From NCBI GenBank assembly GCA_016748015.1, contig JAAOMT010000602.1, forward strand, positions 933,922 to 997,921: a stretch of 64,000 nt of DNA, given 5' to 3'. The first letter of the stretch is position 1. Every line of letters begins with the position of its first letter. Under the pieces are notes generated by a model. It was not told the DNA's origin, ran no database searches, and saw only the letters and a program-made list of their open reading frames with translations. The DNA comes from Geosiphon pyriformis (Eukaryota; Glomeromycota; Glomeromycetes; Archaeosporales; Geosiphonaceae). Position numbers and translations under genes: made by a program. Positions 11,090 through 22,329 of this stretch are shown here, piece by piece.

Positions 11090-11925
11090 TACCTTGAACC
11101 ATTTATTATAGTCAAAATTCGCCGAAATTAATGAAAATTGGCTGAAATAATCAATAGTTCAGTGAAATAACTTGTAGTTTGCTAAAATATATCTTTAGTT
11201 TACCAAAATTAGAGCAAAAAGAAAAGTGCAAGTTCAAAGACTAATACTACAACAAGTTGTATAAAAGAAGAGCTTTTCTCTTCAAAAAAATGTATTTTCT
11301 CATAATATCTTACTTTAGATATCTTAATTAGAACAAATTACTTTTTATACATCTCAAATAAAAATTAAATATTTGAAAACCAAATCTTTTAAATTATTAC
11401 ACTTGAAATTCTTTCAACACAACTAACATTTTGAAATTGATTAGCTACCAATTTCAGTAATCTGTTAATGACTTCAGGTCTGAATAGAAAACGTTTCCCT
11501 TAATAAAATCCTATTTCTTTTACATTTCTTTTATTTTTTTTTTCTTTTCTTATTACAATTATTAGAATAGTCTACAAATGAGATTCCTGTAGAAGAGTTG
11601 ACTTTTATAGCAAAATAACTACACATTTTTTAGTGAGCTTCCAGACAAGTATTTTCTGGAAAAAAGTTGACATTTACTACAATATAACTATAGAAAGTAA
11701 CTGGCACAGAATTGGCCATTCTATTTATAAGCCCAGCAATTCAAATTATAGAAGATAATTTGAAGATAAATTCAGTTATTGGAGATTCAATTGCTTTCAG
11801 AAAACGTGAAATTAGCAACAGACAAATTGTAACAACATTTAAAAAAAGAGACCAAAAACCTCTGATAACATCATGTACAAAGTTAATTCAATAATAGAAA
11901 ATTAGACCAAAAAACATGCAGTTAA
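11090..11925 (+). repeat. Interspersed repeat R1, copy 1 (unclassified)
   Basis: This block aligns throughout with 52845-53645. It begins with five 20-21-bp degenerate tandem units (11118-11215). It then passes a T-rich tract, a segment around GTAACTGGCACAGAATTGGC (11697 on), and a short Lys-rich frame (11712-11894) whose segment REISNRQIVTTFKKRDQKP is partly recognisable in the second copy. It is probably the 5' portion of an unidentified transposable element. No terminal inverted repeat or known domain was found. Confidence 0.6.
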
Positions 11926-11959
11926 GTCTAATATTTTTTTTTATTAACAAAAACAATTT

Positions 11960-12754
11960 TTACTTCTAAATTATATAATAGATAATGCATTTTTTGGTGT
12001 GATGTTTCATATAGATTTTGATAAATTCTCATTGGTAGTTAAAAATTTTTCTAATAACAAAGCTGCTAAAATAACCAATATTTTCAGCAAACAATAAAAG
12101 CACTATAACAAGATTTTTCTAAAGTTTCTCTTGTGTTTGTTCAATTTATGTTTAGTGGCTAAGTTAATAATGCTTGAAAAAAAGCCTAGGTGTTTATAAT
12201 TCTAAAGCCTTATAATTGGAAGAGTATCTTAATAAACACAAAACCAATTGTATTTATTAAAACAACAAGAAAAATTCTTTCAAAAATTTTGTCTGATTGT
12301 ATTTCTATTACTTGCAACAAACATAATGGTTTACATAAAGACAATTTTTCAGTTTTAAAAAATATTTTAACTCAATTTATTATTTTTGTGGTTGAATTGG
12401 TGATTAAAAATAGCTTAAAAAAAAGAAAAAAAATCTGGCTGGTGCTTCAGAATATGCAAAAAGCATACAATTTAATAGATTGGTCATATTTAAAAAACAG
12501 CTTAATTCAAGTCAAAATATGTAATAAGTTCATTAAGTTCTTTAGCCATATTTATATTGACTGCACAAATAAAATTATAACAGATTTTAGATTATCTAAG
12601 AGTTATAAGGTTTATAATAGGCTAAATTAAAAAGAGATCTTTTTACTTCTTTTTTGAAAAATCTTTTATGATTTTTTTTATGTGAAGTAAAGAGACAAAA
12701 GTTTTTGTTCAAATACCATATTATTATTTAAGTAGAAAAACCAATTCAAAAGAT
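11960..12754 (+). pseudogene. LINE RT fragment L2
   Basis: Translation matches the ORF2 segment just before and within RT of the other copies: DNAFFGVM and FSNNKAAK (equivalent to the PDGKAAG region), then ILSKILSDCISITCN, DNFSVLKNILTQF, LVLQNMQKAYNLIDW and ITDFRLSKSYKVYN. The frame 12190-12630 is the best preserved part. It is truncated on both sides: the R1 repeat lies upstream and the 5' LTR of gypsy D starts about 12755. The high A+T of silent positions indicates an old insertion. Confidence 0.8.
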
Positions 12755-13671
12755 ATTAAAAAAACATAATTATAAAATATAATAACTTAGAAAAATGTGA
12801 TAATACAAAATAATTTAAGATAACACAAGATAATATACAATAATGTGAAATAGCACAAAATAACTAGTTGTAATATAAGATAACTAGTTATAGTATAAAA
12901 AAACAAAGCAACAACAGAAATAGCAAATAATAACTAATAATAACAAGTAATTAAAAACAATTTTGTAAAATTAGAAATATGTATAAAAACAAATAGTTTT
13001 AACAGTAAAGAAAAAACAAACCAACAAACAAAAAGATGAGATAAAAAATATATCTTTTTATTCATATTTATTAGATTTATTTTACCTATATATCTATATT
13101 ATTTCAAATAAAAAAAATATTTAAAACTTCAAACTCACTTATACATAATTTATCAATTTTATGTTGAAAACTGAATTAATTGTTCTTCTATTTTTGTTTT
13201 CAGCCAGATGCTCTTAGCATAAAATGCTGTAAACAATAATAACTTAGACCAATTACTCTTGATTATAGTAATTAATAATATTAATTTTTTTTATTTTTTA
13301 TTTTTTTATTTTTTGTGGAGTGGTAACTTTGTAAAATTGACTGTTTGAAAATATATTTCATAATAGTTTAATAAAAAAGAAAAGCTTTCTCTAAGATTGA
13401 ATATTAACATTATTTTGTTAATTTATTAGAAGAGCAAAAAAACATTACCAGATTTTAGTAACTGTGCTTGACTAGCTTAGAAAAGATAGTTTATATACTT
13501 AACACATAAACAGCCAAATACATCTCTGTATCTTATAACCAAAAAACTCCATAAGTAAAATTAGCAAAAATCTTCAAAGACTAATATTACTAACTTACTT
13601 CAAGTATTTAGAATAGAAATTTTCAAGTTCTCTATTATTCAAATTTAGAGTACCAAATGTTATTACAACAT
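12755..13671 (+). repeat. Decayed 5' LTR of gypsy D
   Basis: The U5/R part (13181-13671) aligns with the other LTRs: a Cys-less TTACTCTTGATTATAGTAA stretch matches their AGCTCTTGATCACGGCTA, followed by the T-rich run, and the segment ends GTACCAAATGTTATTACAAC. A TATA-like TATATATCTATAT lies at 13087 on. U3 (about 12780-12900) consists of short AATA/GATAAC-type repeats, consistent with repeat-filled U3s in the other LTRs. The left boundary is approximate. Confidence 0.55.
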
Positions 13672-15345
13672 TCTATCAAGTTTATCTGTAATATTTAGTG
13701 TTTTTTATGAGGTTATAAAATCCACAGAAACAGAGCACCCCAAAAATTCACCAAAGTAATGACTATTAAGATTGCAAGAAAAAATTATTTACTATTTAAA
13801 AAAGTATTATTTTAGCATTTTAAAAAAAACTTAGAAATACTAATAGAAACTGTTATTATAGAGAATAATTTTTGTTACTATGTATATGCTAAAATTTACT
13901 ACTTACTAGGCCAAATAACAAACACAAAAAAACTTAGAGAACAAATCTATTAGAAATTACTAATATATTCAATTTCAATAATTATCTAAACAATAGCTAC
14001 AACTTTTTTAATAATTGATTAAAAAATTCAGAAATACACCAACAAACAGTACTCTTAAGTAAAAAAAAGACAACCATTAAGACCCAACTTTAAAAAATCT
14101 GAATTTAAAAATAAGAGTATATTAGCTACACAAGAAAGTATTTAACTTATAATTAACAAGAAATCAAAACTTCTCTTACTAACAATCTCTTTATATCATC
14201 AAATCCTAAGAATAGAATCTTATTTAATTAACTCACTAAAACACAATTAAAAACTTCAAAAACTTTTAGAACTCTGTATCTTTAAGACTATAATCAAAAT
14301 CTCTGGACCAAATTCTTAAGAGAATATAGATTATTGTTTAAAAATTTTACTCCAGCAGTTAGTAAACCTAGCAGAAATACTTCTTCTTAAACATAACCAT
14401 CAGTATTATTTCTTTATGAATCAACTATTATACTTTTAGATGAAATAGTTATTCTATAATCTATTGGCTATACTATCAAAAAAAACAATTAGCAGTAAAT
14501 TTAACAAAGCAATTACATATACTTTTGTTCATATTCTTTTTGTTAACAATTAAACCAATTTTTATTGCTTAAATCATAGTCTACAGAAACATTGCCAGAC
14601 TGAAAAAATTCTCTGGTGAAGAAAAAACACATATATCTGAATTATAGAAGCCAAAAAAGCAATTAGAGCCAATAATTGAGATAAAACCAAAACAATCCAA
14701 GCCTTATTATTCTTCTTAACAAAAAATACAGATTTATGCTATCAAAGTTTTGAGAAGAAACCAGTTGACTTTGCTGTTTTTAAATTTATCTTTCTACAAT
14801 ACTTCTGTAAATTCAATATGTTTATTAAGCTATAAAATCAGTTTAATGTAATAAAACAGAAAAATTATAAAGCAGTAACTATTTATCTTGGACAATTTAA
14901 TCAAATTTTTCACCAAATTTAGATAATTAAAAGAGATTATTATACATTAAGACAAATTCTCAACCAATTTATTAAAAAACTAAAGAGTAGTATCTTTTGA
15001 TCTATCAAACTTCATCATTCTGACAGCTTATAAGAGACTGTAATACTTGCCTATAACTTTGAATTAGCAAAACAAGAAGCCAATCATACCCAAACTGTTA
15101 ACTTAATCATAAATAAAACATTAAATATTAATGCCAAGCTTATTCAATTAAGTGAAAAATTGACTTAAAAAATTAAAAAATTTTTGACAAAAAACTCTAA
15201 AACATATTAACTGCCATAATATAGAAACAATTTCAACAACTATTAACAACAGCAAAATTGACAACAGTAATAACAACTCTGAAATTTAGATTCTCATAAT
15301 TGTTATTATTGCCAAAAACTCAGACACATTATAAGAAATTGCAAA
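13672..15345 (+). pseudogene. Gypsy D gag remnant with CCHC knuckle
   Basis: The frame is very degraded, but the gag landmark KKFSGEE (about 14605; copy C has LEKFTGEE) and the Gln/Asn-rich region are readable. A complete CCHC zinc knuckle, CYYCQKLRHIIRNC, lies at about 15304-15345. Gag forms the virus-like particle and the knuckle binds element RNA. Many stops; no product expected. Confidence 0.7.
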
Positions 15346-15797
15346 AAAAAACTAGTTAATCAAAGCCAAAAAAATCAATATTAATCTCAATTAAGATATC
15401 CTCAAGCCATAAAATTTCAATATTCTTTGTTATAATACTCATAATTATAGTACTTATCTTAATTATCCTTGACTTATTATCAGTTTTTACAAGTAATAGC
15501 ACAAACAATATTTTAGTACCAAGCTATAATATATAATAATCCTAGACTTTAAGTTATTAATTATAGTCAAAAATGGTAAAACAATAATAGACATTAGATA
15601 TAATCCAACAATAGATCATTTTGTTTAGCAAATATAGCAATATATTACTTTAAGCAATACAAACTAGATATCCAAATCAGGTTTTATATCTTGGTCTTAT
15701 AAAGACTCTGAATTTTTGTAATACTACATCTTTAGAAGAAAAAAATATAGTTGAAATTACCAATTATTTTTTTTTTAATCTTAATAAAACTGTTAAT

Positions 15798-16250
15798 ATG
15801 TTTTTTTCTGTTATCATTACTGAAAACAATACACCAACCATCATATTTTTATTTAATATTGACAATTTGAACACTGCTAATTTTTTTAGTAGAGCTGTTA
15901 TTAATCAAGATAAGCCAATTATGGCAATATATACCAATGTTAGAGTAAGACAATTAAACATTAAATTAATACTTGACAGCAAATTTACAGACAACATAAT
16001 GATAAAACAATTTATGAATCAATTAAGTCACTAATTAGAACATGTTACCACTGCTAGAATAATTACTGTAGATAGAAATACTAAAACACTAATAAGAAAG
16101 ATTAATAATTTCTTTTTTGAAATTCATGGCATTAGCATCTTAACAAAAATACTTGTTATAAAAGCCACTTAATATCAAGTCTTAGTTAAAAATAATTGGC
16201 TATTCAAAACACATATCATGTTGGACTAAAATACACAAAAACTTTAAATT
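15798..16250 (+). pseudogene. Gypsy D aspartic protease remnant
   Basis: The frame 15798-16034 contains IKLILDSKFTDNIMIKQFMN, matching IKLILDSGSAGSIITKQLMD of copies B and C. The active-site Asp is present, but the following Gly has become Lys. Downstream, translated with stops, come LVKNNWLFKTHIMLD and surrounding residues (copies B/C: NDWLSK). This retropepsin-type domain would process Gag-Pol. Confidence 0.75.
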
Positions 16251-16883
16251 ATCTTTAATAAATAACATACTAAAGTATCTGCCATATATGAACACTTTAG
16301 AATAGTGGCTTTAGAACAACTTCTAATTGAATTTAAAAAACCTATCTTTTAGCCAACTTTGGAAATCTATCAAGTTTCTTGGACTAATAATTTTAGAACA
16401 GAGCTATCACCACCTTCTATATGGAAAAAAAAAGATAAAAAAAAGACTAACAAAAAATTCCAGAAATTATCATCAATCTATTTAACTCTAAATTAAAAAA
16501 ATCAACTATATTGACTCCCAAAATTAATCTGTGTTGATTGTAGAAAGAAGTTATCTTTAGTAAATGCCTATATTAGAGACAATAAAATATGGTTTATTAT
16601 TACCAGATACTATTGCAAATTTTGTGTGTTAAAACAATTTAGATGACCAAAATAACAAAACAAATAGAAAAATATGTTATGTTTTACATGTGGCAAAATT
16701 TTATCAGATAAAAAATTATAGAATAATGTTTTTGACAGAAAAAAACATATAACAAATCTTGTCACTACACTATTTTAATTAATAACTGGACTCAAAAAAA
16801 AAATTTTTTTGCTGCTGTCTATAATTAAGCAATAAATTGACTGAATTTATATTCTTAAAATAAAGAAAAAATTTGAAACATGA
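16251..16883 (+). pseudogene. Gypsy D post-protease region and start of Cys-rich module
   Basis: The stretch is mostly stops, but CFTCGKILSDKK near 16680 matches the CLVCRTILPDEG segment of the Cys/His-rich module of copies B and C. Sequence identity ends at 16883, where gypsy B was inserted. Confidence 0.55.
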
Positions 16884-17341
16884 TGTTACAGATGATTACT
16901 TGGGGTCTTAAGGCAAATAACAAACCCATAACTTGGTGCTCAATTGATATAATGTTGTTAGTAATATCTGAAGCTGTGTTTATCTGAAGGCTTTGGTTGA
17001 GTTCTTTGTATAATGGACAAAGATTCAGTGGTAATAGTTTTATTTGTAGCTTCCCAAAACCGCAGTTTTGTCAATTTCTTTCTCAGTTTGATGGCTGGTA
17101 TTCCTCCTGGTAAGCTATCCTTAATTGAGTGTTCTACCCTTATTCTTGGGTTTTTTACTAATGCTATATCCTGACATCAGTACTCCATGCATTAATCTTC
17201 AATAAAGTTAGTAATAACAATAATTAAAACAAGAAAATAAAAGAAATAACATAAAGAAATGAGCCAAGACAATGTGTAAGTTAGTATCCGTCAATAGCCA
17301 TGATCAAGAACTATTGTTCCAATGTAGTTAAGTATCAATTG

Positions 17342-17364
17342 CTATCAACATAGAGTGTTGATAG
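17342..17364 (-). promoter_or_regulatory. Conserved LTR hairpin (copy B)
   Basis: An 8-bp stem (CTATCAAC / GTTGATAG) with a 7-nt loop. It has a C-G pair where copy A has T-A, so the pairing is kept. Confidence 0.6.
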
Positions 17365-17530
17365 TGAAAAGTAGATTTGGATGGTAAATAATTTATTTAT
17401 TCAATATTTGTGAATTGGAGATTTCTAACTAAAAGATCCTGCTCTTTTCTACTTCTAATGCTACCACTATATATACATAATTAATATTCTATGAAATTGC
17501 TTACATTTCCAAGTGATGTGCTATGATTTC

Positions 17531-17690
17531 TTGAGCAATGCTCATATTGCTGAGTAATATGCTCTAATTTTCTAATATTGCTCCATATTGCTGAGCAATG
17601 TGCCATGTTTTCTGATATTGCTCCATATTGCTGAGCAATGTGCCATGATTTCTGATATTGCTTCACATTGCTGAGCAATGTGCTCACATG
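17531..17690 (-). repeat. 40-bp tandem repeats in U3 of LTR B
   Basis: Four units of exactly 40 bp begin at 17531, 17571, 17611 and 17651; the last three are nearly identical. Each contains the near-palindrome ATTGCTGAGCAAT. Tandem U3 repeats in LTRs usually act as transcriptional enhancers; that role is inferred here. Confidence 0.85.
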
Positions 17691-17752
17691 CTAACTACTA
17701 TTTTCTTATTGGTCTGCTATTTTCCATATCTATTTTCTTTTTATAAGTAACA

Positions 17753-17772
17753 TTATCTCCTCCTTTAATATT
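17753..17772 (-). promoter_or_regulatory. Polypurine tract of gypsy B
   Basis: The minus strand reads AATATTAAAGGAGGAGATAA directly before the LTR. This is the best-preserved PPT in the window. Confidence 0.8.
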
Positions 17773-18480
17773 GAGCTCTGTCGAAATCTTTGTTTTGAAT
17801 TAATTTTAATACTTCTTTTTCAAGTATTGTTTGTTTAACTCTGTTCTTTACATTTTCTACTTGTGTATTGTTCATTCTTCCCCATTGGTTAATGGTTATG
17901 GTTTTCATGTCAGAGTGTAACAATATTTCTGGATAGTTCTGAAATATGTTGTGTAGTCAATAAATTGTTCTCACATATAGTGTTGAGTTTGTTTTTTTCT
18001 CAATAAATTCTTCAATTTACTGTATTATATTTTGGTTAAATACTCTTTTAAATTTGTCAATATACAACTCTTAAATATTCAACTTTCATTCTAGCTGGTA
18101 GTAACAGTATGATATTGGAAGTTGTTTTGTCTATTGCTTCCAATTTTCTTTTGTAAGCTCTTTAGTTAGTACCATAGTAGGTATTTTTCCAAAAGTGTTT
18201 TTTACTTTTTCTACTATCTTATCTGACCAGTTTTTATTGTTCTTTGGTGGTTGCTAATATGGTGTATTCTCTGTTTTTTTTTTGGTGTTTTGATGGCAAA
18301 TTGTTTGGTTATTAATGATAATTTCCATATCTAACTGTTGTTGACTTAAAGTCTGAAACAATTGTTGAGCTATCGTATAAATATGATCTGGTATTTCCAT
18401 TTTTCTTGGTTGCTTTTGTCACATATACTGTGTCTTTATATACTCTTTTATTGTTTGATTTTATGTGTTTGGTCCAATGA
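17765..18480 (-). pseudogene. Unrecognised post-integrase region of gypsy B
   Basis: Homologous to 9440-10148 in gypsy A. Shared landmarks read on the minus strand are MEIPDHIYTIAQQLFQTLSQ, ELTKENWKQ, a Tyr-Cys-Tyr-Tyr-Gln patch, IEEFIEK, NSTLYVRTIY, NYPEILLHSDM and a final DFDRAQY before the PPT. In-frame TAG/TGA stops break it. Predicted helical and Gln/Glu/Lys-rich. No known domain is recognised. Confidence 0.6.
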
Positions 18481-18639
18481 TTATGATTGGTCCCAAATCT
18501 CGTGAAATTTCATCTGGTTAAACTAGTATTCATTGTACTCTTAATTGTGGAATGTTATTGGTGGATGATGATATTATTTGGTGATATGGTTTCAGTCAAT
18601 CACCATGTGCTGTTTTGGTCAAGATTTTGTTGTTCAATC

Positions 18640-19560
18640 TTAATTTATAAGCTCCATTTCCAAGAATTTCTTCAATGTGGAATGGTTCATCCTATTTGGG
18701 GTCAAATTTTCCACTCTATTGTTTTTCTGCTTTAGTACAATGTAGAAGTACTTTGTCTCCAATCTTGAATTCAACTGGTTTGTCTGGTAGTTGGTTATTG
18801 TGTCTCTTTTTTTGTTTCTCTTGTGACTTTTGGATATTATCAGCTGCTTTTTATTGCTTGTTTTCTAGAGTTTCCATCAAGTCATATGTTCTTCTTAGCA
18901 ACATTTCCTGAAAATTGTCTTCAGTTATTGGTTCTGTTGAATAAGTGTTGACTTCTATCTTGACTGGTAATGTTGCTGTTTTACTGTATACTAATTTAAA
19001 TGGTGTTGCTTGTGTAGTGTCTTGCTTTATTGTCTGATAAGCAAATAGTATTGATGATATAAACAAATCCCATTCATCCTGGTTTCTCAGCTGAGTTTGG
19101 CAATTGCTTCACACAATGTTCTATTAAATCTTTCAACTAAACCATTTGTTTGTGGATGATATGATGATGATAGTGGTTTTTTAATTCCGAATCTTTGGCT
19201 CAATTCTGCTAGTGTTCTGTTCACAAAGTGAGTTTCTTGGTCTGATAATAATTCTTTTGGACATCTATGTTGACAAATCAAGTCTTGATAAATGAATTCA
19301 GCAACAGATTCTGTATTTGCTCTTTGAATTGCTTTTGCTTCTGGCCATTTAGTGAGATAGTCTATGATTACTGCAATATATCTATTTCCTCTGTTGATGA
19401 TTGTTAATGGTCTGACTAAATCAATTCTAATGCGATCAAATGGTTGTCTTATTTTGATTGGTCTTAATGGCTCACTGGGTTTTGTTTTTTCTTTTTTTTA
19501 CAAGAATCACAATTTTGGACATATTAGATGATGTCTGGATACATTGATGGCCAATAGTAT
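18640..19560 (-). pseudogene. Gypsy B integrase
   Basis: The HHCC zinc region ends near 19500 at a frame disruption. The catalytic core is readable: the GID/LIS region near 19420, SDQETHFVN (second Asp intact, about 19240), and GLVERFNRTLCEAIAKLS (about 19110-19160) with the catalytic Glu. The segment TQATPFKLVYSKTATLPVKI follows (about 19010). A GPY/F-like C-terminus lies near 18700. Fragments 19087-19281 and 18851-19066 are open; stops separate them. Confidence 0.85.
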
Positions 19561-19920
19561 CTTTTTTTGGTCCTTTCCATGGTTGCTTCTTTGTGGAAAT
19601 GTCCTGCTGTTGGATCTGAGTACATGTTGAACAGTATTGTTTCTTTCTCTGGTTCTGTAACTACTCTAGTTGGTTGATCTGAATTTTGTCTATTTTTCTG
19701 ATAAAGTATGTTTTGGTAAGTGATAAAATATTTTGATTGTTGTTTGATACTATTTCGTTCTGATTGAGATAATTTCTCCTTGAATTGCTAAGTATCTATA
19801 TAATGTTTGAGTTGTTGGTATTTTTTTGTGTTTATCTTTTGTTATATTTCTGTTGGATTTGGTTTAATTTTGTTATATTTTTGGGTTGAATGTTCTTAGA
19901 TTTATCTTATTCATAACAAA
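19561..19920 (-). other. Gypsy B RNase H-integrase spacer
   Basis: Homologous to 8011-8289 of copy A. It is Lys/Asn/Gln-rich, with several stops and no recognised domain. Confidence 0.5.
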
Positions 19921-21200
19921 CTGTCTGCATTTCTATTGTCTTTTCCCTTTTTATAATATATAATATAAGTATATAATGAGAGTGCCATTTTCCATCTGGA
20001 TTGTCTGCCATTTCCAAATTTTTGTTTTTGGAGTAATGTCAGTCTTTTGTGATCTGTATACACCTTAAACTTCTGGTTCAAGTATTTTTTCCATTTTATG
20101 ACTGCCCAATAAATTGCTAAATATTTTAATTCTGGTGTTCCATAATTTCTTTCAGCTGGAGTTAAACCTTGGCTGGCATATGTGACTGAATGTTCTCTTC
20201 TATCTGGTTCTCTCTGTGATAATACTGTTCTTAATGCTTGGCTTGATGCATTAGTGGTAATGATGAATAATTTATTGTGATCTGGATAGATTAGTACTGG
20301 AGCTTATATAAGCCTTCTTCTTAGAATATCAAAAGCTTCTTGTTGTGCTTCTGTCCATTTATATTTTACATTCTTAGTTTGGAGATGATTGAGTGGGTGG
20401 GCTATCTTAGAAAAGTTTTTGATAAAGCGTTAATAATAGCCTGCGAATCCCAAAAATGACTTCAACTCTGTCACATTGGTTAGTACTGGAAAGTTTTTGA
20501 CTATCTCTATCTTTTCTAGATCCATTTTGATGCCATTTTTGCTTACTATGTGCCCTAAAAAGTTTAATTCTGTCTTGCCAAAGAAGTACTTATTGGCATT
20601 CAACTTTAGCTCTGCTTGTTATAGTCTTTTAAACACTTGTTATAAATGATGCAAATGATCATTGAATGTTTTGGAGAACACATTGGTGTTATCTAAATAG
20701 ACGACTACTGATTTCCACAATAAGCCAGTATATACTATTTCCATTAGCCATTGAAATATGGCTGGAGCATTTATCAAGCTGAATGACATGACTTCAAACT
20801 TGAAATTCTCTTCTCTAATCATAAAAGCCATTTTTTCTTTGTCTGTTGGATCCATGGCTACCTGCCAGTATCTACTGTTCAGATCCAGTGTTGAGAACCA
20901 TTTATTTTCTCCAAAAGCATTGAATAGCTTCTGGATTCGTGAAGTTAGATAACTGTCTCCACAGGTGACTCCATTGAATTTTCTGTAGTCCACACAAAAT
21001 CTGATTTTTCCATTCTTCTTTCAGATGAGTACCACTGGTGATAACCATGGACTTATAGATGGCTGAATTAGCCTGTTTTTAAGCATTTGGTTGATCTCTT
21101 GACGAATAATCTTATGGCTGGCTGGTGGTACTCTGTATGCTTGCTGTTTAATTGGCATAGCATCTCTAGTCTTGATCTAATGTTAGATGATATTAGTTCT
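19921..21200 (-). pseudogene. Gypsy B reverse transcriptase and RNase H
   Basis: RT reads on the minus strand from MPIKQQAYRVPPASHKII (about 21150), through SPWLSPVVLI, VDYRKFNGVTCGDS, KWFSTLDLNSRYWQVAMDP and SLINAPAIFQWLME, to YLDN at 20688-20699 instead of YxDD, then FLGHIVSKNGIK. RNase H follows with FIITTNASSQALRTVLSQ (first Asp changed to Asn), YASQGLTPAERNYG and YTDHKRLTLLQK. The open stretch 20640-20993 is the best-preserved RT block. Several stops (for example in ATC-TGA-AAG near 21020) abolish function. Confidence 0.9.
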
Positions 21201-21216
21201 GCCAAATTCATTTTCA

Positions 21217-22310
21217 CTAGCGAAGATTGAAGTTGTTGAGTAATATCTTGAGTTGCATATGTTGGAGCAGATCCAAATTTCCCATGTTTATTTGTTCTAA
21301 TTGTTCTGATTGGAGCAAATAACATTCATTTCGTCTGTAGATTGTTTGTGATGTAATATCCATGTATTCGCATAGCTGTGCAAAGTCTGGAATAATACTT
21401 GGTGGTTGATTTTCTAATTCAGTGCTTATGTATCCAATGATGGTTCTCTCTAGTATTGTGATGACATCTTCTGTAGTGTTGTAAATGGGAATTTTAATAT
21501 GATTGTGGTTTTTGGCTGGTATGTAGAGATTGATGAGTCCAATCTCTTCTGATTCACAAAGGCTTGTTTCTGCTTCAAAAATCTGATTCTTATCTTTCAC
21601 TTTTCTCTCTATAATTACCATATACTGGTCATATGGTGGAATGGAAATTATTTGACTGGTTGAGATAATTTTTCCTTGGCCAATCATTTCTTCTTCTGCC
21701 ATATTGACTGGTACATCTATTCTATCCATGAATCCGAATCCCTGTATTCCTCTAGCTGTTATTCCTAATTCTTCCTTTTTTCCCACTGATACTAATTGAG
21801 CTACTCTAACCAAAGGCAGGAATATTACTTGTGCTATCTTTTTATTGGGTTTTATGATATAGATCTTTTCTGAGTCATTTTGTAGCATTGCCATAATATT
21901 TTCTATATATCTGGCATTGATTATTCCTCCTTTTATAGTAATCCTTTTTTTGCTAAACTACTTCTGGAAGCTAGTTAAACCATGGTTGTTGCTGGTATTT
22001 TCAATACTATGTTTAAATTAATGCAGGTATGCAAATGTGGCTCTAATTTGATGGCATCTTTCCTTGGATACCTTAGATTAAACCCTGCATCAGTATTATG
22101 TGTACACTCTGGCATGATACCTTTACCATTATCACTGAACCATTTAAGTTCCTGTTTCTTAGTGAGGTCAAGAAGTGTGATAAATGTTTCAGGGTTTGAA
22201 TCAAAGTTTGAATTATCGTAAATTTCATTGCTATTCAGAATAAAGCTGAAACTATTGTTTTCATCATTATTGTTGTCAGAGTTTGAATTGGGATTAAAAG
22301 TTGATTCCAA
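21217..22310 (-). pseudogene. Gypsy B pol: dUTPase domain and pre-RT linker
   Basis: From 22310: an acidic Asn/Ser leader, then motif 1 DAGFNLRYP (about 22085; AGFDL in active enzymes), a SSLAK motif 2 (about 21955), a one-base frameshift in an A7 run near 21950, motif 3 GGIINARYIENIMAMLQ (about 21920-21890), motif 4 KKIAQVIFLPLVRVAQLV, and motif 5 ARGIQGFGFMDR. All five trimeric-dUTPase motifs are present in order. The linker after it holds IYNTTEDVITILERTIIGYI and runs to RT. The enzyme would have reduced dUTP during reverse transcription. Confidence 0.88.
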
Positions 22311-22329
22311 TTCTAATGTGCAGTTGCTT

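Larger units (their letters stand above)
12755..16883 (+). mobile_element. Old, decayed Ty3/gypsy copy D, cut off by gypsy B
   Basis: Reading on the plus strand: a decayed 5' LTR, gag with a CCHC knuckle, aspartic protease and the start of the Cys-rich module, all homologous to copy C read on the minus strand. It stops where the LTR of gypsy B begins at 16884. The rest of pol and the 3' LTR are absent. It is much more AT-rich and stop-ridden than A, B or C, so it is the oldest gypsy here. Confidence 0.75.
16884..17752 (-). repeat. 3' LTR of gypsy B (869 bp)
   Basis: On the plus strand it begins TGTTACAGATGATT and ends ATAAGTAACA, i.e. TG...CA termini with TGTTA/TAACA inverted ends. R/U5 aligns with LTRs A and C. 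U3 holds four 40-bp tandem units (17531-17690). TATA is at 17468-17475 and the conserved hairpin at 17342-17364. Confidence 0.9.

Noticed and set aside
17531-17690. CRISPR-like array
   Set aside because: The 40-bp units are contiguous tandem repeats without unique spacers and lie in the U3 of an LTR.
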